DNA from: Gemmatimonadota bacterium
Lineage (GTDB): Bacteria; Gemmatimonadota; Gemmatimonadetes; Gemmatimonadales; Gemmatimonadaceae
Length of the DNA stretch: 7,457 nt
Reading direction: 5' to 3'
Assembly (NCBI GenBank): GCA_003222065.1
Contig: QHUV01000395.1
Location: forward strand, 1 to 7,457
Positions 1 to 5,094 of the stretch are shown here, piece by piece; the stretch's first letter is position 1, and each line of letters opens with the position of its first letter. Under the pieces are notes generated by a model that saw only the letters and a list, made by a program, of their open reading frames with translations, had not been told where the DNA came from and searched no databases. A program made the translations under genes and the position numbers.

Positions 1-105
1 AAGACCGTCGAGTAAAGATCCGGCGACAGCATCCCATGATCTGCCGCGTCTGCGCCGGTCCGGACAAAATGACGTTGCGATCACGATTCACGGAACCCGT
101 TAGGC

Positions 106-124
106 AGCGAACCGATCGGTCGCT
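106..124 (-). terminator. Possible hairpin just after the TPR gene stop
   Basis: AGCGA pairs with TCGCT and CC pairs with GG, with one bulged A and a GATC loop, giving about seven base pairs. The core ACCGATCGGT (111-120) is a perfect palindrome. It begins at the stop codon of the minus-strand TPR gene, where a transcription end would be expected. No T-run follows on the minus strand, so an intrinsic terminator is doubtful. A copy of the CGTTAGGC octamer (98-105) abuts the stem directly. Confidence 0.3.
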
Positions 125-1950
125 CAGCTCTTCGGGCAAAAGGCGTCGATCTGCCGCTGCACGTACGGCTCGAGCTGGCCGAGGTAGTCGAGGAACTGCT
201 TGGCCGCTTCCGGCGACACCTCCTGTCCAGCTTCCAATCCGGCGCGCGCGACCGGTAGTGTTTCGGCGCCGAGATGAGAGAGCTCACAACTTTGCGTTTT
301 CTCGCTCATTTTCGGCGCGTCGGCGACTGCCGATTGGGTGATACTGTACGCCGCGACGCCGAGCAGAAACGCCGATTGTGGCGTCCGTCGCAGGGTGTCG
401 GCGAGCGCGAGAAAGCGCATCGCGAGCTGAAAGTCGTCGCGCGACTTGGTGCCGTTCGCCGCTTTGAGAAGAGCGTTCCCTCTGCCTAACGCGAACTGCG
501 CGACAAGCGCCGTGTCTTCCCCGCGGGTCAGGGCGCGGCGCAACGCGACGAGCGCGCTGTCGGGCCGTCCGAGCTCGATCTCGCCCTGCGCGATCATCAG
601 CTCGCCGCGATCCAGCGTGGAATCGACGGCGAGCGCCTGACGAGACGCGGCGAGCGCCTCGGCGAGCTGACCTTTGGACCGAAGGTCGCGCGCATTCATC
701 GACAACAGGTCGGCGCTCTTTGGAAAGAGAGCAATGCCTCGCGGCAGGACCGAATCGGCTTCGCTCTTCACGAATTGCGAGTAGAGTGTGTACAGCTTCA
801 CGTCACCGGGAAAGGCGACGACTCCGCGGGCGGCGATCGCCAGCGCTTTGTATGTCTGACCGTTCGCGCGATACGCCGACGCGAGCCGCAGCATCAGGAC
901 CGAATCCCTGGCCGTCGTCGAGTCAGACGCCAGTAATGCCTCTCCCGCCTTGATCGCCGCTGGCCAATGTCTGTTTTCGTACGTCACGCGCCACGCCAAT
1001 CGTAGAAGCAAGAGGTTGTCGGGATGGCCCTCGGCGGCGCGAAGGATGAGGGGCTCGGCACGACGCGCGCTCCCGCCGTACACCATCGCCAGTACCACGC
1101 GCTCGGTCAGCTCGAGATTCGCCGTGTCTGTGTCGGCGAGACGCAGCCAATACGTCGCCGATTCGTCCCGGTTGTGCAGCGTGTCGAGCGCGATTGCGGC
1201 ACTCTCCAACCCATGGGGATTGAGGGAATCCCCGGCGAGCACGCCGCGCGCCGCGGCAAGGATCTCCGTCGCCGGCGCGCCGGTCGCGCGTAGGGCCCAC
1301 GTTAGGCAGACGTGAGCGAGCACACCCTGCGGATACGCGGCGACGGCCTCGCGAGCGAACTGTAACGCGCGCTGGGGCTCGGCGTCGCGCAGCGCGTTTT
1401 CGCATCGCCGTTGTGGCACGAGCTCGTTGCGCGCGGCAGCCAGCTCGCGCGCGAACTGCTCGGCCGCGAGCCCAAGATCTGTTCCGGTTGTCGTCGGCAG
1501 CGGCTCGGCCATGCGGAGGTCGCGCATCAGGACCAGCCGGCCCGAGATCCGCACGCTCTTTGACTTACGGTCGACCGTACCGACGACGTACTCGTCCGCA
1601 CGCATGTAGCGCCCAAGCGTCCGAATCATCGCCTCGTCGAGAACCGTGTCCTCCGGCATGCCGGATTTCGTGAGCTGATATCGGATGTCGCCGCCGGAAA
1701 TGACGTCGACCTCGCGCCGATTCGAGAGCTTGGCGACTCGCGAGCGGACCTCGTCCCCAGCCTTCCGCCCATAGCCGAAATCGGATCCTTCGCGCGGCGT
1801 GAAGTTCGTGATGAGTAAACCCTGACGGGTGAACTCAGTGGATTTCTTCTGTGCTCCGGCCGGAGTAGCCCTCAACGCGCCAAGCGCGCACGACAGTCCG
1901 AACACAGCGATTGCGGCGCCGCCGTTGGCGCGCAAGATCGATTTCCCCAC
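124..1950 (-). CDS. Secreted TPR protein with CsgG/FlgO-like N-terminal domain
   Basis: This is an exported repeat-rich protein, probably a periplasmic or outer-membrane-associated scaffold; no enzyme motif is visible. The N-terminus has a hydrophobic stretch (AAIAVFGLSCALGAL) ending in an AGA-Q signal peptidase I site. Next comes an alpha/beta domain of about 130 residues, starting at GLLITNFTP and including ADEYVVGTV, which resembles the CsgG/FlgO/TolB-N fold. The rest is a TPR-like helical array (QRALQFAREAVAAYPQG, ALAIAARGVVAFPGD, QLAEALAASRQALAVDSTL), and the C-terminus ends DAFCPKS. The mature part contains four cysteines. I chose the GTG at 1950 because GGAGG lies six bases upstream; GTG 1977, ATG 1974 and ATG 1965 are in frame and would add 5 to 9 residues. 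It lies 57-84 bases after the CBM48 gene in the same direction, probably last in the sigma-factor operon. TPR and export are clear. The N-terminal fold is recognised by pattern only. Confidence 0.88.
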   Translation of the reverse strand: MGKSILRANGGAAIAVFGLSCALGALRATPAGAQKKSTEFTRQGLLITNFTPREGSDFGYGRKAGDEVRSRVAKLSNRREVDVISGGDIRYQLTKSGMPEDTVLDEAMIRTLGRYMRADEYVVGTVDRKSKSVRISGRLVLMRDLRMAEPLPTTTGTDLGLAAEQFARELAAARNELVPQRRCENALRDAEPQRALQFAREAVAAYPQGVLAHVCLTWALRATGAPATEILAAARGVLAGDSLNPHGLESAAIALDTLHNRDESATYWLRLADTDTANLELTERVVLAMVYGGSARRAEPLILRAAEGHPDNLLLLRLAWRVTYENRHWPAAIKAGEALLASDSTTARDSVLMLRLASAYRANGQTYKALAIAARGVVAFPGDVKLYTLYSQFVKSEADSVLPRGIALFPKSADLLSMNARDLRSKGQLAEALAASRQALAVDSTLDRGELMIAQGEIELGRPDSALVALRRALTRGEDTALVAQFALGRGNALLKAANGTKSRDDFQLAMRFLALADTLRRTPQSAFLLGVAAYSITQSAVADAPKMSEKTQSCELSHLGAETLPVARAGLEAGQEVSPEAAKQFLDYLGQLEPYVQRQIDAFCPKS

Positions 1951-1956
1951 CTCGTT

Positions 1957-1961
1957 CCTCC
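1957..1961 (-). promoter_or_regulatory. Shine-Dalgarno GGAGG that decides the TPR gene start
   Basis: The minus strand reads GGAGG, then AACGAG, then GTG (1950-1948). It is the strongest ribosome binding site among the minus-strand genes and is placed at good distance for GTG 1950. It sits inside the coding sequence if one of the upstream starts is used. Confidence 0.6.
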
Positions 1962-2034
1962 GCATGACGTGCATCACGAGTGTCCCGCAAATGTACGCGC
2001 GCCACCGCGCCGGCGCTGAGTGGCCAACGTACCG

Positions 2035-2604
2035 TCAGGGGACGACAAGCAAGCCAACCTGACCACCGAAATCGTCCGAGACGCGGGGTAGATTAGGCGG
2101 CGCAATCCATTCTCCCCCGTTGACACGCAACGCGACCCGATGCGGTCCCGAAGGGATCGCGCGTTGAAGCGTCCACGCTCCGTTAGGCTCCTGCGTCAGC
2201 GCGACCGGCTCCCAATCCGTGAAATCCGCCATGAGCTCCACGCTCGTTGCCGACCGGACACGGATCGAGACGAGACGGATACTATCGCTGCCCACACGGA
2301 CGGCGAGGCTCCCGCCGTCGTCGTCGCGCACCACCCGCTGAATACGATCGATCGTGGTCGCGGAAGCGCTCGGCAAGCCGAGGCGCAACGACACGGCAAC
2401 GTAACGGACGGACGGAACGGCGCGCGCTACATCCTCGAGCGCACGACCCGCGGCGAAGACGATCGCGGCCCGGGGCGCCAACCACACCGCCGCGCTTGCC
2501 GAGCCCCAACTCAGCGGCGCCGAAGGCCTGGCGTCTGTAAGGCGCATTCCGCTGCCGACGAGAAGCTCCACCGGGCCAGTGCGGTGTTTCCAGTATGCCA
2601 TCAC
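2035..2604 (-). CDS. C-terminal part of exported CBM48-domain protein (frame-broken gene)
   Basis: This holds the downstream part of a gene that appears split. From the GTG at 2604, residues 1-80 are short alternating beta-strands (VELLVGSGMRL, SASAAVWLAPRAAIVFAAGR, VRYVAVSLRLGL), typical of outer-membrane barrel-like proteins. Residues about 108-188 form a complete CBM48/AMPK glycogen-binding module: SVELMADFTDWEPVAL, then GAWTLQRAIPSGPHRVAL, VNGGEWIAPP and a DDFGGQVGLLVV end. Both sugar-stacking tryptophan positions known from AMPK beta (the W of TDW and the W of GEW) are present. The GTG overlaps the upstream stop as GTGA, which would permit coupled reinitiation. However, the same frame remains coding-like for about 100 bases upstream of that GTG (GFGRDELSGAIAFTDAG), so the GTG is probably internal to an ancestral single gene. 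The CBM48 assignment is firm, but the ligand is not known. Confidence 0.72.
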   Translation of the reverse strand: MMAYWKHRTGPVELLVGSGMRLTDARPSAPLSWGSASAAVWLAPRAAIVFAAGRALEDVARAVPSVRYVAVSLRLGLPSASATTIDRIQRVVRDDDGGSLAVRVGSDSIRLVSIRVRSATSVELMADFTDWEPVALTQEPNGAWTLQRAIPSGPHRVALRVNGGEWIAPPNLPRVSDDFGGQVGLLVVP

Positions 2605-3008
2605 ATCGCCATAGCGCTGGACCTTGCCGCCGTCCGGGGAGACGCCAGCGTCGGTGAACGCGATCGCACCCGATAGCTCGTCGCGACCGAAGCCATCCGG
2701 ACGAACGAAACCGCCGCCGGCGCCCGCTGATCCGGTGGGGCATAGCGCGAGGCGTAGAGAACAGCCTGTCCCGTGTATCGATCGTCCGCGGTCCGCGCCG
2801 CAATACCATTCCCGGAGAGCTCACTCTCCGACGTTGCATAGCGAAATTGACCCGCGGCCGTCAAAACGCTCGTCGCCATGAGTCCGGGCTGACGCAGCAG
2901 CGCGCCGCCAATGTCGACGCTTCCCTCGGCCACGGCACGAGCCGCCTGACCACGGGCGCGCGGGCCAATGACCAGGAGGAGAAGACCGGTAACGCAAAGC
3001 CGATGCAC
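2601..3008 (-). CDS. N-terminal part of the same exported CBM48 protein (frame-broken gene)
   Basis: From GTG 3008, the only possible start (an in-frame TAG lies two codons upstream), the product begins with a signal peptide (LCVTGLLLLVIG, then RARGQ). It continues with strand-like sequence such as EGSVDIGGALLRQPG, AAGQFRYA and YTGQAVLYASRYAPP. After about residue 90 the composition turns Arg/Ser-rich (RVRSRSPTLASPRTAAR), and the G+C content at second codon positions rises to about 76% by hand count, against about 58% before. That is the signature of reading the wrong frame. The real continuation is the neighbouring frame, which enters the CBM48 part (2035-2604). The tail printed here is therefore probably not native. 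It lies 84 bases after the helical-protein gene with no strong ribosome binding site. It could be a true pseudogene, a one-base sequencing or assembly error, or less likely a programmed frameshift. Confidence 0.55.
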   Translation of the reverse strand: MHRLCVTGLLLLVIGPRARGQAARAVAEGSVDIGGALLRQPGLMATSVLTAAGQFRYATSESELSGNGIAARTADDRYTGQAVLYASRYAPPDQRAPAAVSFVRMASVATSYRVRSRSPTLASPRTAARSSAMAM

Positions 3009-3030
3009 CGGCTAAGCGTACAGTCGGGCA

Positions 3031-3050
3031 CGCGGGCCCAAAAGGCCGCG
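3031..3050 (-). other. Intergenic hairpin between helical-protein and CBM48 genes
   Basis: CGCGG...CC pairs with GG...CCGCG to form a seven-pair G+C stem with one bulged G and a five-base loop, CAAAA on the plus strand. It lies in the 84-base gap inside the presumed operon. No T-run follows on either strand, so it may stabilise mRNA or slow transcription rather than end it. Confidence 0.35.
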
Positions 3051-3092
3051 TAGCTCGTCGCCTACTCTCCGCGTCGCTCAGCGGCGCCGTTG

Positions 3093-3761
3093 CTATGGTT
3101 TCTTCGCTCCGCCCAGCGCGCTTGTTCCGGGTGCACTCACGTCTCCCGCGACCGCCGCTCCGCCTGCGGGCGGAAGCACCGCTGTGAGGCCGCGCGCCCT
3201 CACGTCCAACGCCGCCTCAGGCGAGGCACCCGCGGCGACGTACGAACGCACGTCCTCGTTGAGCGCAATGAGCTGTTCATCGCGGGCGCCGCGACGCAGG
3301 AGATCGGCCACCGCGCGCGTTGCTCGCGCGACGGAGACGCCGCTGGCGACCAATTGCGTGAGCACGCCGAGCGGCACGGCGACCGACTCGTTAGGTCTAA
3401 TGGCGCGCATCGTGGCGAGCGCTTCGCGCGTTGCCCCGTACGCGAGGGCATCGGCGCCGGCGGCGATGTCACGAGGACCCGGCGTGGGCGCGAGGGCGTC
3501 GCGGGCGAGCTCGAGTCGCCGCAGCAGCGCCGACACGGCTGCCTGGATGCGCGGTCCCGCGGCACGCTTCGTTGCCCCCTCGAGCGCCTTGTCGACGAGC
3601 GGCTCGACTGGCAAACCACGCGTGCGCGCACTGTCCACGCTCCGCATCACGACGGCTTGCGTCGCGCTGTCGAGACGCCCCCCGAGACGCGTCGTATCCT
3701 GCGCGACGAGACGCTTCGACAGCGCCACTATGGCAAGGAAGACCAGCGTACGAATCGTCAT
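3093..3761 (-). CDS. Exported helical protein of unknown function, third gene of the sigma operon
   Basis: I do not recognise a named family. The 222-residue product starts with a signal peptide (MTIRTLVFLAIVALSKRLVA, then Q). The remainder is almost all Ala/Leu/Arg-rich amphipathic helix, with repeated phrases such as GLPVEPLVDKALEGATK, AAGADALAYGATREALATM, LGVLTQLVASGVSVARATRAVADLLRRG and YVAAGASPEAALDVRARG. The recurring pattern, a short G-[ALV]-x-P/S turn followed by a helix of about 12 residues, suggests a helical-repeat solenoid. The tail is Pro/Gly/Ala-rich and looks disordered. ATG 3761 overlaps the upstream stop as ATGA, so it should be translationally coupled to the membrane CBM48-like gene and co-expressed with the sigma factor. 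The frame stays open further upstream, but that part is Arg-rich and lies antiparallel in frame space to the neighbour, so I exclude it. It may be an envelope partner of the signalling pair. Confidence 0.78.
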   Translation of the reverse strand: MTIRTLVFLAIVALSKRLVAQDTTRLGGRLDSATQAVVMRSVDSARTRGLPVEPLVDKALEGATKRAAGPRIQAAVSALLRRLELARDALAPTPGPRDIAAGADALAYGATREALATMRAIRPNESVAVPLGVLTQLVASGVSVARATRAVADLLRRGARDEQLIALNEDVRSYVAAGASPEAALDVRARGLTAVLPPAGGAAVAGDVSAPGTSALGGAKKP

Positions 3762-4192
3762 GGGCGTCCGACGATGATCACCGAACCGGTGACGCCGAAG
3801 TCCGGATCGCGCGCCACCGGCGCGCGCTTGTCGACCGTCCACGTCGAGTCGACGAGAAAGGCATAGATGTGTCGCCCGCGTTGTATCGGTAGGGTCACCG
3901 ACCAGAGTGTGCTCGCCGGCTCCCGCTCGAGCGGCATGGACTTCCAGACGCCGACAAAGAGTACGCCGATCACGGCGGCGGCGGCGAGCGACGCAAGTGC
4001 CCCCCAGCGCGGCCACCGTGGCGAAGCAAAAGGCAGCAGGTCGTCATCGTTAGGCGATGTGTCCACCGCGCGCACGCGGGCCGCCGACGCGACGATACGC
4101 GCTATCGTCCCGGTCCCCGCGGGCGGAAGTGCGCGCAGGCTCTCGAGCGCGCGCTCCACGATCTCACCCGGCTCGCCGCGCCGCTCAGCCAC
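3758..4192 (-). CDS. Single-pass membrane protein with half CBM48 domain, anti-sigma-like
   Basis: This protein of 144 residues starts at a GTG that overlaps the sigma-factor stop by eight bases (GTGGCTGA). Residues 1-60 form a charged, helical, presumably cytoplasmic part (IVERALESLRALPP, IARIVASAARVRA). Residues about 64-84 are a transmembrane helix (GALASLAAAAVIGVLFVGVW). Residues about 87-142 match the second half of a CBM48/AMPK glycogen-binding module: PLEREPASTLWSVTLPI, GRHIYAFLVDSTW, then DPDFGVTGSVIIVG. The W at 118 corresponds to a sugar-stacking tryptophan in AMPK beta, but an Ala stands where the conserved Lys is usual. The first half of the domain, including the FN-x-W strand, is missing, and the membrane helix sits in its place. 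No ZAS zinc motif (HxxxCxxC) is present. Position and topology suggest a regulator of the adjacent ECF sigma factor, with the CBM part outside the cytoplasm. This role is inferred. Confidence 0.78.
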   Translation of the reverse strand: MAERRGEPGEIVERALESLRALPPAGTGTIARIVASAARVRAVDTSPNDDDLLPFASPRWPRWGALASLAAAAVIGVLFVGVWKSMPLEREPASTLWSVTLPIQRGRHIYAFLVDSTWTVDKRAPVARDPDFGVTGSVIIVGRP

Positions 4193-4784
4193 GATACCTC
4201 CGCGTCAGCCGCGCTCGGAGATGATCGCTCGCACGCTTGACGCGCATCTTCAGCGCCGATTGTCGCACGCCGGTGATGCGCTCGATCTCCTCATACGAGA
4301 AGCCCTCCACGTAATGCAGCAAAAAAATCTCCCGATTGTACTCCGGTACCTCGGCGAGCGCGCGACGCACGTCGTCGCCCCACTCCTGGTCGAAGGTCGC
4401 GTCCGGTCGATCCGGTGAATGCAGCGTCTGCAGTACCGAGTCGTCCGAAACGTCCGCCGATTCGTGACGCTGCTGCAGCAGGTTAGCCGTGCGACAGCAG
4501 TTGCCGAGGATTCGGAAGAGCCAGGAATCAAAGCGCTGCCGCTCCTCGTAGCGCGGCAGAGCGCGATACAGTCGCACGAACGTCTCCTGAACGACGTCGT
4601 CCGCATCGGCGGTGTCGCGGAGCATGCCCTGGGCGAAGCGCATGCACCGGGAATAGTACCGCTCGACGATCACCTCGAACGCCTGGATATCGCCCAGCTT
4701 CGCGCGATTGACGAGTGTCGAATCGACGGTTGGCCGGGCGGGTTCGCGGTCGGGCAAAGGGGAGACGGACGGAGAGGATCTCAT
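4185..4784 (-). CDS. ECF-type RNA polymerase sigma factor
   Basis: This is a group 4 sigma factor of 199 residues that would direct RNA polymerase to a small regulon. After a non-conserved 20-residue Pro/Ser/Arg leader, region sigma-2 spans about residues 26-98. It contains the polymerase-binding stretch DADDVVQETFVRLYRAL and the FDSWLFRILGN segment of the promoter-melting region. A linker of about 40 residues leads to sigma-4 at about 138-192, with the helix-turn-helix GFSYEEIERITGVRQSALKMRVKRA. There is no C-terminal SnoaL-type extension. The start is ATG 4784, with a modest GGTGA five bases upstream. It is first in the minus-strand unit and overlaps the membrane CBM48-like gene, as expected for a sigma/anti-sigma pair. 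Its promoter should lie in the divergent region 4785-4957. Sigma factors of this kind often read their own promoter, but I see no convincing ECF -35/-10 pair, so autoregulation is unproven. Confidence 0.94.
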   Translation of the reverse strand: MRSSPSVSPLPDREPARPTVDSTLVNRAKLGDIQAFEVIVERYYSRCMRFAQGMLRDTADADDVVQETFVRLYRALPRYEERQRFDSWLFRILGNCCRTANLLQQRHESADVSDDSVLQTLHSPDRPDATFDQEWGDDVRRALAEVPEYNREIFLLHYVEGFSYEEIERITGVRQSALKMRVKRASDHLRARLTRRYRG

Positions 4785-4847
4785 TCGGTCACCGAGAAGC
4801 TAAACCTGATCGAGGGGGAGGGGGTCACTCAGGCGTGCTTGAAGAGC

Positions 4848-4937
4848 GGGAACCGCGTAAACGGCGGATACCGCGTAAACGGCGGATACCGCGTAAACGG
4901 CGGATACCGCGTAAACAGCGAGAACCGCCTGAGGAGC
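4848..4937. repeat. Tandem 18-bp repeat array built of alternating 9-mers
   Basis: Alternating 9-mers GTAAACGGC and GGATACCGC form an 18-bp unit. The 18-bp periodicity is perfect over 4852-4916 (3.6 copies), with decayed 9-mers at both ends (GGGAACCGC at 4848, GTAAACAGC, GAGAACCGC and CTGAGGAGC up to 4937). Each GTAAACGGCGGATAC stretch is itself an imperfect dyad (10 of 15 positions). The array lies between the divergent sigma-factor and peptidase genes, 64 bases from the sigma ATG and about 100 bases upstream of the peptidase GTG. It could be a row of binding sites controlling one or both genes, or a neutral microsatellite. The copies abut without spacers, so it is not a CRISPR array. Confidence 0.9.
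4931..4936 (+). promoter_or_regulatory. Shine-Dalgarno GAGGAG ahead of ATG 4941/4945
   Basis: GAGGAG precedes ATG 4941 by four bases and ATG 4945 by eight. ATG 4941 opens only six codons (MYERRL, stop 4959-4961). ATG 4945 opens a 49-codon leader that ends at 5094 and overlaps the peptidase start in another frame. The site is a good match in sequence, but it does not serve the peptidase frame directly. Confidence 0.4.
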
Positions 4938-4944
4938 GTTATGT

Positions 4945-5094
4945 ATGAAAGAAGGCTTTGACGCCTCGACCGAAACGTGTTCGGGCACCACATTGCCGAC
5001 CACCGACCACCACCCCAACCCATTCCCCTCTCCCCGTGCGCAATTCTTCATTTCTTCGCCATTGGCGTGCGTGCGCCGTAGTCGGCGCCTCTAG
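4945..5094 (+). CDS. Possible 49-residue leader peptide overlapping the peptidase start
   Basis: ATG 4945 follows GAGGAG at ideal distance and stays open for 49 codons. The product starts MKEGFDASTETCSG, has a His/Pro-rich middle and ends VRRSRRL, with no domain or signal peptide. Its stop lies about 59 bases inside the peptidase gene. If translated it could couple or tune peptidase expression. Alternatively, an indel in the C-rich tract at 5010-5035 could have separated the true peptidase N-terminus from this start. Protein-like character is weak and I am not sure it is a gene. Confidence 0.22.
   Translation: MKEGFDASTETCSGTTLPTTDHHPNPFPSPRAQFFISSPLACVRRSRRL

Noticed and set aside
1..15. 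Possible last four codons of an upstream plus-strand gene (AAG ACC GTC GAG TAA)
   Set aside because: Too short to distinguish from chance at the window edge.
2282..2839. 185-codon minus-strand frame across the CBM48 gene
   Set aside because: Arg-rich shadow frame; it carries neither the CBM48 motifs nor the signal peptide found in the two neighbouring frames.
3090..3866. 258-codon plus-strand open frame antisense to the helical-protein gene
   Set aside because: Arg/His/Gly-rich composition without domains or secondary-structure pattern; the opposite strand carries a signal peptide and coupled overlaps.
3762..4016. Upstream extension of the helical-protein frame to an earlier start
   Set aside because: The added 85 residues are Arg-rich and overlap the membrane CBM48-like gene. 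ATG 3761 with its ATGA overlap and an immediate signal peptide is far better.
4848..4937. CRISPR array
   Set aside because: The 18-bp copies are contiguous, with no unique spacers and no cas genes nearby.
4785..4957. Promoter boxes for the sigma factor and peptidase
   Set aside because: GGAACC (4849) and GAACC (4922) look like ECF -35 elements, but no fitting -10 element stands at the right distance, and no clear housekeeping -35/-10 pair is visible.
4800..5051. Minus-strand 83-codon open frame with AVYAVS repeats, and plus-strand GYRVNG frame
   Set aside because: Both exist only because the 18-bp repeat unit is a multiple of three and contains no stop; the flanking parts show no protein-like character.
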